Below are positions 1-7,668 of a stretch of DNA of 64,000 nucleotides, one piece after another; the first letter of the stretch is position 1; each line of letters begins with the position of its first letter. A program made the translations under genes and the position numbers. The stretch lies in the NCBI GenBank assembly GCA_013361095.1, contig JAATWA010000001.1, forward strand, positions 2,086,501 to 2,150,500, written 5' to 3'. The notes under the pieces are model-generated. The model saw only the letters and a program-made list of their open reading frames with translations. It was not told the origin of the DNA and made no database searches. Source of the DNA: Pseudanabaena biceps (GTDB taxonomy: Bacteria > Cyanobacteriota > Cyanobacteriia > Pseudanabaenales > Pseudanabaenaceae).

Positions 1-1
1 T

Positions 2-145
2 AAAACTTGGCGAGCCTACAGTAATGAATATTGGCCGCACTTGTATTTAGCTGATCGCCAAGGTAATCTGCGTTATGACCATATCGGTGAGGGAGCGTAT
101 TCTCAAACCGAGCAAACCATTCAAAAACTTTTAGGGACAGCATGA
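2..145 (+). CDS. Thioredoxin-like (TlpA/DipZ type) protein, C-terminal end only
   Basis: The window opens inside a gene. Reading from base 2 gives 47 residues ending at a TGA (143-145). The segment contains the pattern NEYWPHLYLADRQGNLRY followed by GEGAY, which is typical of the C-terminal part of redoxin/TlpA domains found with or fused to CcdA-type proteins. The stop overlaps the ATG of the next gene (ATGA), so the two are translationally coupled. This fits a periplasmic or lumenal thiol-disulfide protein that receives electrons from the membrane partner. The catalytic CxxC region lies outside the window and cannot be checked. Confidence 0.7.
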   Translation, partial: KTWRAYSNEYWPHLYLADRQGNLRYDHIGEGAYSQTEQTIQKLLGTA

Positions 146-837
146 ATGGAATCTCTCCTTTAGCGATCGCCTTAGCAATGCTCGGTGGCTTGGTAACGGT
201 TTTTTCTCCTTGCATTTTGCCAATTTTGCCAATTTTAATTGGGAGATCACTACAAACCCATCGCTACGGGCCAGTTGCGTTAGTTGCAGGCATTGCGAGT
301 GGATTTGCGATCGCGGGAAGTTTATTGGGAATTACTAGCCTTTGGTTAACGGATTTAGCAAATTGGATCAGAACTTTAGCGATCGCATTTTTACTAGTTC
401 TTGGCATCTTGTCAGTATTTCCACGCTTGAGCTATGCCCTGATGGCAAAATTGCCACGACCTAAATTTAAAGAACCTGAAAGAATAAACTTAGCTGGAGA
501 GTTTGTTTTGGGTTCACAATTAGGGCTTTTATGGACTCCTTGTGCTGGCTCGATATTGGGCAGCATCTTAGTCTTAGCGGTGGCTGAGCAACAAATATTT
601 AGTGCTTTTATTCTGTTATTGTTTTACGGTATCGGAGCAGGGATTCCGATGTTATTGTTGGCTTATACAGGGCGTTATTTTAGTAAATCATTCTTAAAAT
701 TACGTTCCCATAGTCAGCTTCTACAAAAAATTGGCGGCGCAATGATTTCCATAACCGCGATCGCGATCATTCTTGGTTGGGATGTCAAGATCCAACTTTG
801 GTTAGCGCCCTTATTTCCATCTTGGCTGATGTTATAG
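142..837 (+). CDS. ccdA: CcdA/DsbD-family transmembrane thiol-electron transporter
   Basis: A 231-residue, very hydrophobic protein with about six membrane segments. Two conserved cysteines sit in the places expected for the CcdA family: SPCILP in the first segment (about residue 24) and TPCAGS in the fourth (about residue 132). In this family the pair carries reducing equivalents from cytoplasmic thioredoxin across the membrane to a thioredoxin-like partner, used for cytochrome c maturation or thiol repair. The length matches short CcdA proteins. It overlaps by 4 bp the redoxin gene upstream, which supports the pairing. Whether it serves cytochrome c assembly or another thiol pathway cannot be read from the sequence. 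Confidence 0.88.
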   Translation: MNGISPLAIALAMLGGLVTVFSPCILPILPILIGRSLQTHRYGPVALVAGIASGFAIAGSLLGITSLWLTDLANWIRTLAIAFLLVLGILSVFPRLSYALMAKLPRPKFKEPERINLAGEFVLGSQLGLLWTPCAGSILGSILVLAVAEQQIFSAFILLLFYGIGAGIPMLLLAYTGRYFSKSFLKLRSHSQLLQKIGGAMISITAIAIILGWDVKIQLWLAPLFPSWLML

Positions 838-905
838 AGCTTGCAAGCAATTGATACTTCCACTCAATTGCTACAATCTCCAACCACAGCAATTTCCGCT
901 CAAAT

Positions 906-966
906 GAACCACAAGAATTTTTTTGAAAGTTTTGCAAAGCAAAACTTTCAAAAAAATTCTTGGTTC
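906..966. repeat. Family-B palindrome (AT-rich arms, GCAAAGC centre)
   Basis: A near-perfect inverted repeat of about 61 bp, starting GAACCACAAGAA and ending TTCTTGGTTC, with the loop at TTTGCAAAGCAAA. It is followed by a short AAGCGCTTT-type motif that accompanies the other family-B copies in this window. It lies between two + strand genes, 69 bp after ccdA. Confidence 0.8.
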
Positions 967-1019
967 AGGTTTGATCGCAAAGCGCTTTAATTATATAGAG
1001 TTACATAGAGGCTAATTGT

Positions 1020-1637
1020 ATGAGTTCAATTTCTGCCGAAGGGATAAACCCCACTCCAAAAAAGTCGTCTCCATCTCCTAAGCAAGCATTATTCATCAAA
1101 ACATTCCACACAATCAATCTCATCTCTCTTATTTTTATGACCACTAGTGGGATGAGAATTTATAACGCTAATCCTGTATTTGGTGGTAGAGGTGGTTGGG
1201 TTTTTCCCAAGATTTTAGTCTTAGGTGGAGGGCTAGGTAGCGCTAGAAATTGGCATTTTGCAGCGATGTGGTTCTTTTCGATGAGCCTATTTATCTATGG
1301 GATTTATATATTCCTGACAAGACGATGGAAACATCGGTTTGCCTCAGATAAAGACTTACAAGCGCTGCAAGCCAAAAATCCTAAGCGCAAAAACTACGCA
1401 TGGCATCGCCTCGCCTACACAGCAATCATTCCTATTCTGCTTTTAGCAATTTTATCAGGACTCTGTATGTATAAGCCAGCTCAGTTTGCGTGGATATCAG
1501 GTTTGTTTGGCACTTGGCAAAATTTACGAGTTGTCCATTTTTTGACCATTCCCATCGTCATGATTTTCTCAATCACACATATCTTTCTATCTTTCAGAGT
1601 CGGCGGATTAAAAATGATTCGATCAATGTTTATTTGA
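1020..1637 (+). CDS. b-type cytochrome membrane subunit (cytochrome b561 / thiosulfate reductase-like)
   Basis: A 205-residue membrane protein with four predicted hydrophobic segments. Histidines lie where heme ligands are expected: FHTINL in the first segment, WHFAAMWF, WHRLAY, and the pair VHFLTI/ITHIFLS in the last. This spacing resembles the di-heme cytochrome b subunits that link the quinone pool to periplasmic oxidoreductases. The next gene encodes a molybdopterin oxidoreductase, so this is probably its membrane electron partner, a layout similar to MsrQ-MsrP although the protein is not obviously MsrQ itself. The two genes are separated by a palindromic repeat, so co-transcription is likely but not certain. 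Confidence 0.75.
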   Translation: MSSISAEGINPTPKKSSPSPKQALFIKTFHTINLISLIFMTTSGMRIYNANPVFGGRGGWVFPKILVLGGGLGSARNWHFAAMWFFSMSLFIYGIYIFLTRRWKHRFASDKDLQALQAKNPKRKNYAWHRLAYTAIIPILLLAILSGLCMYKPAQFAWISGLFGTWQNLRVVHFLTIPIVMIFSITHIFLSFRVGGLKMIRSMFI

Positions 1638-1665
1638 AAACAGATGTTACGCAGAGGGCTATAAG

Positions 1666-1766
1666 ACCCTCACCCCTAGTCCCTCTCCCAAAAGGTGAGA
1701 GGGGAACAAGAACCTAGTCTTACTCCCCCTCTCCTTTTTGGGAGAGGGGGCTGGGGGGGTGAGGGT
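1666..1766. repeat. Composite inverted repeat, cyanobacterial CCCTCACCCC type
   Basis: A long imperfect inverted repeat: ACCCTCACCCCTAG at the left pairs with GGGGGGTGAGGGT at the right. Two smaller stems lie inside (CCTCTCCC/GTGAGAGG and CCTCTCC/GGAGAGG). Similar palindromic elements are widely dispersed in cyanobacterial genomes. It separates the cytochrome b gene from the molybdoenzyme gene. A related G/C-run element is found inside the restriction-modification gene at 60281-60400. Confidence 0.75.
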
Positions 1767-1826
1767 TCCACGCAACATCAGTCGCTCATCTTTATGGCTA
1801 AGTCCAAGGTTCTTAGGTACTAAACA

Positions 1827-2573
1827 ATGCAGTTTAATAAATATTCAGAGCGTGATTTACAGAGTTACTTACCTCGGCGATTTTCGCGTCGTCAGTTACT
1901 CAAGTTTGCAGGATTGTCTGGAGCTGGTCTAGCTTTGGGAAGTTGTGGAACTTCTCTATACGCTGAGAAAGTGCGACCAATTTTTGAACCACTCAATCAA
2001 AGTATTGAAGAATTAATCTTACAAGCAAAAACTCCTGTTCCCGAATTTCCGATCAGTGCGATCGAGCCAAATGCTCTGTTAGTGAACTCCTTTAACTTTA
2101 CGCCTGAAATTGATCCTAATTCTTTTAAATTAGTAATTGATGGAGCCGTCAATAATCCGATGCAGTTGAGTATGAGTGATGTGCGATCGCTGCCTTTAAC
2201 TTCGATGGTGATCCGCCATGTCTGTGTCGAAGGATGGGCGGCGATCGTGCAGTGGGGCGGGGTGAGATTATATGACCTCGCCAAACTAGTCCAACCCAAA
2301 GCAGAAGCGCGGTATGTTTATTTTGAATCGGCTGATGAATATTATGAAAGCTGGGATATCGCTTCGGCTTTACATCCCCAAACCTTACTTGCCTATCAAA
2401 AAAATGGACAGACGCTTCCCCTTGAAAATGGTGCGCCGCTACGTCTTGCCGCGCCGATTAAATTGGGCTATAAACAATCAAAATGGGTAACTCGTGTAAC
2501 CTTTACTAATGAACTGCTCCAACGCAAGGGCTATTGGGTAGATGATGGCTACGAATGGTTTGCTGGACTATAA
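1827..2573 (+). CDS. Molybdopterin-dependent oxidoreductase, sulfite oxidase/MsrP-like
   Basis: A 248-residue protein whose N-terminus carries a twin-arginine signal (SRRQLLKFAG, residues 20-29) and a possible lipobox with cysteine at about 40. The mature part matches the sulfite-oxidase fold of molybdopterin enzymes: the RHVCVEGW motif holds the cysteine (about residue 133) that would ligate molybdenum, followed by the typical WGGVRL segment. In known relatives such as MsrP the enzyme reduces methionine sulfoxide in the periplasm, using electrons from a heme membrane protein, and the preceding cytochrome b fits that role. The natural substrate is not deducible here. The stop codon lies in a hairpin shared with the convergent moxR gene. 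Confidence 0.85.
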   Translation: MQFNKYSERDLQSYLPRRFSRRQLLKFAGLSGAGLALGSCGTSLYAEKVRPIFEPLNQSIEELILQAKTPVPEFPISAIEPNALLVNSFNFTPEIDPNSFKLVIDGAVNNPMQLSMSDVRSLPLTSMVIRHVCVEGWAAIVQWGGVRLYDLAKLVQPKAEARYVYFESADEYYESWDIASALHPQTLLAYQKNGQTLPLENGAPLRLAAPIKLGYKQSKWVTRVTFTNELLQRKGYWVDDGYEWFAGL

Positions 2574-2612
2574 AAGAATAAGGGCGGCGCATCGCGCCGC
2601 CCTTATTCTTTT
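2572..2612. terminator. Bidirectional terminator hairpin with GGGCGGCGC stem
   Basis: A perfect stem, AAAAGAATAAGGGCGGCGC against its complement with loop ATC. It covers the stop codons of both converging genes (TAA at 2571-2573 and the moxR stop at 2611-2613). The A run on one side and T run on the other give a poly-U tail in either direction, as expected for a shared intrinsic terminator. Confidence 0.8.
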
Positions 2613-3549
2613 AAGGAACATTTACCGTATTGAGTAAACGCTCAATAATCTTTTTAGGCGATCGCCTACCTGCTGCCATGATTCGATGTCCTAAAACATA
2701 GGGCGCGAGGAATTTGACATCATCGGGCAGGACATAATCAGACTTGCGATCGGGATTGAGAACTTGCTGAATAAATGCATAGCTCTGCACTGAACGTAAG
2801 AGTGCTGTAGTACCTCTAGGACTCACTCCGAGCGTAATTTCTTCATCATTGCGAGTAGCCCTGATCACCTTAACAATATATTCACTAGTTGCATCACTAA
2901 CAGGCATTTGTGAACATAATTGACGAATTTCCGTAACTTCTTCAGGAGTAATGCATGGCTCTAATTGAGCGGAACCAATTTTACCCACTTGCATCCGCTT
3001 CAACATTTCCACCTCTTCCACTTCGCTAGGATAACCAATGCTAAAGGAGAGTGCAAAGCGATCGAGCTGAGCCTCTGGTAATGGAAAAGTGCCTTGATAT
3101 TCGATGGGGTTTTGAGTCGCGATCGCAAAGAATGGTGAGGGAACTTTGCGGGAAATCCCATCAACGGTAACTTGTCCCTCTTCCATTACTTCTAGTAATG
3201 CTGACTGAGTACGAGGTGTGGCGCGGTTAATTTCATCGGCAAGTAGCACATTTGCAAATACTGGACCTGGTAAAAATTGAAATTCTCCTTTTTGAGGATT
3301 CCAAATATTAGTGCCTGTAATGTCAGTGGGCAGAAGATCGGGAGTACATTGCACCCGTTGAAATTTTCCAGATATCGAAGCGGCTAAAGACTTAGCAAGC
3401 AAAGTCTTACCCACTCCTGGTACATCTTCTAATAAGGCGTGTCCCCCCGAAAAAAGAGCCACTAACACTAGTTGAATTGCTTCTGCTTTGCCCACGATCG
3501 CTTTGGACAAATTATCAACTAGTTGCTGAACTTTAAGTTGCTTTTCCAT
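2611..3549 (-). CDS. MoxR-family AAA+ ATPase
   Basis: A 312-residue AAA+ protein. The Walker A motif GVGKTLLAKS is at about residues 45-54. Walker B, LLADEINRATPRTQSALLE, carries the MoxR signature. The sensor segment IATQNPIEYQGTFPLPEAQLDRF is also typical. MoxR proteins act as chaperone-like ATPases for metalloenzymes or surface complexes, usually next to a DUF58/VWA-domain partner, but no such partner is visible in this window. It converges on the molybdoenzyme gene, so a functional link is possible but unsupported. The length is normal for the family, and the start is at ATG after a short AT-rich leader. Confidence 0.85.
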   Translation of the reverse strand: MEKQLKVQQLVDNLSKAIVGKAEAIQLVLVALFSGGHALLEDVPGVGKTLLAKSLAASISGKFQRVQCTPDLLPTDITGTNIWNPQKGEFQFLPGPVFANVLLADEINRATPRTQSALLEVMEEGQVTVDGISRKVPSPFFAIATQNPIEYQGTFPLPEAQLDRFALSFSIGYPSEVEEVEMLKRMQVGKIGSAQLEPCITPEEVTEIRQLCSQMPVSDATSEYIVKVIRATRNDEEITLGVSPRGTTALLRSVQSYAFIQQVLNPDRKSDYVLPDDVKFLAPYVLGHRIMAAGRRSPKKIIERLLNTVNVP

Positions 3550-3639
3550 ATTTGGCTCTATTTTGCTGTAAAAGTTTCGGCATATCGCGAACAGCTAAAG
3601 CTGAACTAATCCAAAGAATATAACACTTTGCTAATGATA

Positions 3640-3801
3640 TATAGCGTTTCACAGTCTAGTGAAGTACAGGGTTATGTCCCCGCCGAAGGCGGGGACACCT
3701 CGCTTACTTGAAAAGCGCTGTATAGCGTTTACCAGTCTAGTGAAGTAGAGGATTGTTTCCCCGCCGAAGGCGAGGAAACAATCCTTTGTACCTCGCATAG
3801 C
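3640..3801. repeat. Family-C element, two tandem 81-bp copies
   Basis: Two copies begin TATAGCGTTT, at 3640 and 3721, then CAGTCTAGTGAAGTA. Each holds a small hairpin around CCCCGCCGAAGGCGGGG or its variant CCCCGCCGAAGGCGAGG, and then ACCTCGC. A partial third copy is at 56029-56085. These and the two hairpins that follow fill the 507-bp gap between moxR and the DUF3084 gene. No ORF was seen in the gap. Confidence 0.7.
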
Positions 3802-3827
3802 CATAGCCACTTGTATCAGGACAAATC

Positions 3828-3883
3828 AAAACCCCAAGCAGTGTGAGGCGGCGCGAAGCGCCGCCTCACACTGCTTGGGGTTT
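3828..3883. repeat. Family-A palindrome (GAGGCGGCGC core)
   Basis: A perfect hairpin: arms AAACCCCAAGCAGTGTGAGG plus CGGCGC, loop GAA, then the exact complement. It is preceded by AGGACAAATC, which recurs before other family-A copies (compare 21931). Confidence 0.8.
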
Positions 3884-3929
3884 GAGCAAAGCCATAGCAG
3901 GCTGTAAATAGCTACCCAAAATCAGTAGC

Positions 3930-3974
3930 AAATAATTAGGCTGGCGCGGCTCCGCCGCGCCAGCCTAATTATTT
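3930..3974. repeat. Palindrome, AAATAATTAGGCTGGCGCGG arm
   Basis: A perfect inverted repeat with a CGGCTCCGCCG centre, 83 bp upstream of the DUF3084 gene. Its arms resemble those of the hairpin at 17241-17291 (both contain AATAATTAGGC). Confidence 0.75.
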
Positions 3975-4056
3975 GAATGTCTAGGGCGACAACTCTACAT
4001 TTTGGGGATTTTAGACTTGTCTGCTAAAATCAATAGCGTGAAGACTGAGGAGTTAC

Positions 4057-5421
4057 ATGGCTGGATATACGCTGATTTTAGCGATTTTGATCTTAGGAGG
4101 TATGATTGCGACGCTGGGCGATCGCATTGGTACTAAGGTTGGAAAAGCGCGGCTTAGCATATTTAATCTCAGACCGCGTGATACTGCTACAGTCGTGACG
4201 ATCGCCACAGGTGGCATGATCTCCGCATCTACATTGGGCATTTTGTTGTTACTAAGTGGACAGTTGCGGGACGGGCTATTTCGACTGGAAAGTATTCGCT
4301 CTGAACTATCGAGTAGTCAAGAACAGAAAAAAAAAATTGAAACAGAATTAAGTGCTGCCAAAACTGAACAGGAAAAAGCGCAACAAAGCCTAGAACAAAT
4401 TAATAAGTCTTTAGTGCAAGCGGTGCGAAAGCAGTCAGAAACCCAGAAACTTTTGCAAGCCGTGGAAAGTAAATTTGCCAAAGCTGATGAGGACTTACAA
4501 AAAGCTTCACAACAGGAAATGGATCTTCGCGATCGCATCCAAAGCTTGACCGCAGAACAAGAAAATCTACAAGCAGAAAGTCTCCAACTTCGCGATGAAA
4601 AGGTAAAAATTGCCAGCGAATTAACTAGCATTTCTCGCGATCGCGAAACCCTCAAAGAAAGAGTTAATGAATCAGAACAGCGCTTAGTTGATATCGAAAA
4701 ACAAAGGGTTACTCTTAGTTCAGAAATTGCATCCTTAGAGTCAGCCCGTGAACAGTTGTTGATTAGCCTCGAAGCTTTACGAAAAGGCAACGTGGCAATT
4801 TTTTCTGATCAGATTCTCTCCATTGGGGTGGTGCGTCCTAATCTCACGCAAGCAGAATTGCGCCAAGCTAGCACTCAACTATTACAGCAAGCAGAACGGA
4901 ATGCTCGCGATCTTCTCGATTTCCTGCCTGATCAAGCTCCTAAAGAGCCTGTGATTCAACTCACTGTAGATCAGGTGGAAGGATTACTCAAACGGATTAG
5001 TGATGGTAAGAGCTATGTGATTCGGATTCTTTCCGCAGGTAATTTTTTAAAGCGAGAAACTAGAATTGCGATCGCTGCTGATGTTACTTTAAATCGACAA
5101 ATATTTGCGGCTGGCTCAGAAATTGCCACTTTACAATTTAATCCCGATCTACCACCACAAGTATTAGCGTCTAGAATTGAACAGTTATTTTTGCTAGTCA
5201 GTTTTCGCGCTCGGCGTGAGGGTGTTCTCGCCGATCCCTTGACAGGTAAGGTTGGTAATTTTCCTCCTGACGCTTTAACGGAGCTGTTTAAATTTGTAGG
5301 TCAACTAAAATCTCCCTACGAAATTCGAGCCGTAGCCAAGGAAATGATTTTCCCTGCAAGTTCCCTCAGTCTAGAATTAGTCATCCGTCAAAATGGAATA
5401 GAAATCGCTCGCTTTAGTTAA
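4057..5421 (+). CDS. DUF3084 domain protein with coiled coil
   Basis: A 454-residue protein found widely in cyanobacteria. The first 75 residues hold two membrane segments around the conserved GDRIGTKVGKARLSIFNLRP stretch. Residues of about 80-255 are a long heptad-rich coiled coil with many E, K and Q. The C-terminal third is globular. This architecture, an inner-membrane anchor with a long cytoplasmic or periplasmic coil, suggests a structural or scaffolding role, but no biochemical function is established. It is monocistronic, with a hairpin immediately after the stop. Confidence 0.8.
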   Translation: MAGYTLILAILILGGMIATLGDRIGTKVGKARLSIFNLRPRDTATVVTIATGGMISASTLGILLLLSGQLRDGLFRLESIRSELSSSQEQKKKIETELSAAKTEQEKAQQSLEQINKSLVQAVRKQSETQKLLQAVESKFAKADEDLQKASQQEMDLRDRIQSLTAEQENLQAESLQLRDEKVKIASELTSISRDRETLKERVNESEQRLVDIEKQRVTLSSEIASLESAREQLLISLEALRKGNVAIFSDQILSIGVVRPNLTQAELRQASTQLLQQAERNARDLLDFLPDQAPKEPVIQLTVDQVEGLLKRISDGKSYVIRILSAGNFLKRETRIAIAADVTLNRQIFAAGSEIATLQFNPDLPPQVLASRIEQLFLLVSFRARREGVLADPLTGKVGNFPPDALTELFKFVGQLKSPYEIRAVAKEMIFPASSLSLELVIRQNGIEIARFS

Positions 5422-5423
5422 GG

Positions 5424-5466
5424 CAAAGAGATAGAGGCGGAACAATGCGCAGCCTCTATCTCTTTG
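5424..5466. terminator. Hairpin directly after the DUF3084 gene
   Basis: The stem CAAAGAGATAGAGGC pairs with GCCTCTATCTCTTTG and begins 3 bp after the stop codon. It is probably the transcription terminator, although the following base run is A-rich on this strand. Confidence 0.65.
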
Positions 5467-5504
5467 AAAATAAACCACAATAATTTTTTAGATAGTATTG
5501 CTTG

Positions 5505-5549
5505 CCAAAAGACGAGTGGCGGCAATCCGTGCCGCCACTCGTCTTTTGG
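5505..5549. repeat. Family-A palindrome (GAGTGGCGGC core)
   Basis: The arms CCAAAAGACGAGTGGCGGC and their complement surround AATCCGT. It lies 60 bp upstream of the phosphoesterase gene. Confidence 0.75.
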
Positions 5550-5608
5550 GTTTTGATTTTGTTATAAAATCGAGTTTCACCAGATTCTCAACATGAGCGA
5601 ATGCCAAT

Positions 5609-6166
5609 ATGAGCCAAAGATTTTTTATTGCGTTGTTGCCACCTGCTTCGATGCAAGATGAAGTTAGGCAGATTCAATATGATTTGCGCGATCGCTACAA
5701 AACCAAAGCCACACTCAAATCCCCACCGCATATTACTCTCATTCCTCCCTTTGAGTTAGCAAAGAAGTGCCTAGAGCCATTACAAATAGAACTAGAAAAA
5801 TTTGCCAAAACGCGATCGCCTTTTACGATCAATCTCTCAGGATTTGCCGCTTTCCCGCCTCTTGTCATTTACCTGAATGTTCTACCTAACACAATTTTGC
5901 AGAAACTCTATGTAGATATTGCGGCTACCCTTGCCAATAATCTCGACATTCTCGATCCCTATGCTTCTAGACCGTATGCGCCACATATGACCGTTGGGTT
6001 TCGAGATTTGACTCCTGAGAACTTTGAACTAGCTTGGGCAGAGTTTCGCGATCGCCAAATTAGTTTTGAGTTCGAGGCAATTAATCTGACTTTATTAGCG
6101 CATGATGGGCAGAAATGGAATGTTTTCTCTAAATTTACTTTGCAACCTCTAGAAGAATCGCTCTAA
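5609..6166 (+). CDS. thpR: 2'-5' RNA ligase family / RNA 2',3'-cyclic phosphodiesterase
   Basis: A 185-residue 2H-phosphoesterase. Both catalytic HxT motifs are present: PPHITLIPPF (His at about 41) and APHMTVGF (His at about 125). The N-terminus RFFIALLPP is typical of the LigT/ThpR group. These enzymes open 2',3'-cyclic phosphates on RNA ends. The physiological target in cyanobacteria is unclear. The stop codon overlaps that of the convergent Uma2 gene by 3 bases, so the two messages must overlap at their 3' ends. Confidence 0.82.
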   Translation: MSQRFFIALLPPASMQDEVRQIQYDLRDRYKTKATLKSPPHITLIPPFELAKKCLEPLQIELEKFAKTRSPFTINLSGFAAFPPLVIYLNVLPNTILQKLYVDIAATLANNLDILDPYASRPYAPHMTVGFRDLTPENFELAWAEFRDRQISFEFEAINLTLLAHDGQKWNVFSKFTLQPLEESL

Positions 6167-6744
6167 TTTACTTTTAGACAATCAAAAAGTTGACTAAGAC
6201 TAAGCTGTAAAGCATTAGCAAAGCTAGGAACAATAAGCATCTGATCGGGAATAGCGATCGCGATCGGTTGTTGATTGGGCTGATAGATGATCACTAGACG
6301 CTCAGCAGGATCGATTAACCATCCCATTTGCGAACCATGATCGAGACAATACAAAATATTTACAACTACCCGATTCACAGATTGATTAGGACTGAGAATC
6401 TCGATTACCCAGTCTGGTGGCTGATTAAAAGTATTGGCGATCGTGCCATCTAGATTAGTGGGAATATGCTCCCAAGTGAAAACAGAAATATCTGCCACGA
6501 TTGAGCGATCGCCAAAAGTACAACGTAGCTCTGGGAAAGCCCATGCAATGCGTGCTTTTTTGAAAAGTCCATTCACAGTGCTAGTCAATTCACCTTGGAT
6601 CGAGCTATGTTCTCCTTGGGGCATTGTTTTTTGGATGATAATTCCGTTGATAAATTCACGCGCAGGTTTAGTTTCTGGTTGTAGGAGAAACTGATCTAAA
6701 GTAATTGGTGGCGAAATTGGTTGAGTAAGTGTGTCTAACATCAT
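6163..6744 (-). CDS. Uma2-family putative endonuclease (DUF820)
   Basis: A restriction-endonuclease-fold protein of the Uma2 family, strongly expanded in cyanobacteria. Diagnostic segments are LDQFLLQPETKPAREFINGII near the start, the acidic ADISVFTW, and the DWVIEILSPNQS motif that carries the PD-(D/E)xK-like residues. The frame is open further upstream (to 6813), but the family normally begins close to TLTQPISPP, so the start at 6744 (or ATG at 6741) is preferred. No good ribosome-binding site settles it. Nuclease activity is assumed from the fold, and the biological role is unknown. Confidence 0.72.
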   Translation of the reverse strand: MMLDTLTQPISPPITLDQFLLQPETKPAREFINGIIIQKTMPQGEHSSIQGELTSTVNGLFKKARIAWAFPELRCTFGDRSIVADISVFTWEHIPTNLDGTIANTFNQPPDWVIEILSPNQSVNRVVVNILYCLDHGSQMGWLIDPAERLVIIYQPNQQPIAIAIPDQMLIVPSFANALQLSLSQLFDCLKVN

Positions 6745-6811
6745 TTTGTTCTGGATAGACAACATAAGAAAAGCTTTGATGACTATATCAATTATTCTAT
6801 AGCAACAAATC

Positions 6812-6866
6812 AAAACCCAAAAGATAAGTGGCGGCGCTTTGCGCCGCCACTTATCTTTTGGGTTTT
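6812..6866. terminator. Family-A palindrome at the end of phnE
   Basis: Arms AAAACCCAAAAGATAAGTGG plus CGGCGC pair perfectly across the loop TTT. The right arm overlaps the phnE stop codon (6865-6867), so it can terminate the phn transcript. The sequence also fits the dispersed repeat family. Confidence 0.78.
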
Positions 6867-7668
6867 AATCGGATTTGAACTTATTCCTTAATTGACTGCT
6901 GAGCGTATCAATACTAGTCACAACTACCAACAAAACCAACATCATGGTCATGGCTTTGTTGTATTCAAACCCGCGAATATAACTAACTAACTCGAAGCCA
7001 ATTCCGCCTGCACCGACTACACCTAAAACTGAGGCGGCGCGGATATTGTATTCAAACATATAGAGCGTATAGCCGAGGCATAGTGGCAAAACCTGCGGCA
7101 TGATGCCATATTGAGCAATCTGCCACCACGATGCGCGGCTCACTTGCAACGCTTCTAGTGATCGCTTGTCTACGGATTCGATCGCTTCTTGATAGAACTT
7201 CGCTAAATAACCAATTGTGTAAATCCCTAGAGCCAAAGTTCCCGCAGGAGCGCCTAAGCCCGTCGCGGCGACAAAAAACAATCCCAAAATAATTGATGGA
7301 ACTGAACGCACGGCATTTTGGAGAAGATTTGCCATCCAGCGCAACCACAATGGCGAAAGATTTTGGGCTGACAATAAGGCGATCGGAATTGAGAGAATTG
7401 CGCCAATCGTCGTTCCCCAGAGCGACATTTGCACAGTCTCAATCAGTGCCTTGACTGCGACATCTAAAATGCTCAAATCAGGCGGCCAAAGTCGCGACAG
7501 AAAATCTGTCATGTAAGGCAGACTGGTTTGGATTAACTTAGGATCAATTTTTAAACCTTGTAATGACCAGATATAAGCCCAACCTAGACCGATAATTACT
7601 AAAGCTCTGAAAGCCCAGATGTTGTAACGGTTAGAAGTATAGGGGCGAATTCGATCAAGAAATTTCAT
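6865..7668 (-). CDS. phnE: Phosphonate-type ABC transporter permease
   Basis: A 267-residue membrane protein with about six hydrophobic segments. The C-terminal half shows the PhnE inner-membrane signature: ASVLGVVGAGGIGFEL, preceded by the EAIESVDKRSLEALQVSRAS coupling segment. It is the channel subunit of an importer. Its start overlaps by one base the stop of the ATPase gene (TAATG). Gene order and family point to uptake of phosphonate, phosphite or phosphate esters. No C-P lyase or phosphonatase gene is visible in the window. Confidence 0.85.
   Translation of the reverse strand: MKFLDRIRPYTSNRYNIWAFRALVIIGLGWAYIWSLQGLKIDPKLIQTSLPYMTDFLSRLWPPDLSILDVAVKALIETVQMSLWGTTIGAILSIPIALLSAQNLSPLWLRWMANLLQNAVRSVPSIILGLFFVAATGLGAPAGTLALGIYTIGYLAKFYQEAIESVDKRSLEALQVSRASWWQIAQYGIMPQVLPLCLGYTLYMFEYNIRAASVLGVVGAGGIGFELVSYIRGFEYNKAMTMMLVLLVVVTSIDTLSSQLRNKFKSD

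Noticed and set aside
6434..6694. A plus-strand ORF opposite the Uma2 gene.
   Set aside because: The minus strand encodes clear Uma2 motifs, and the plus-strand product has none.
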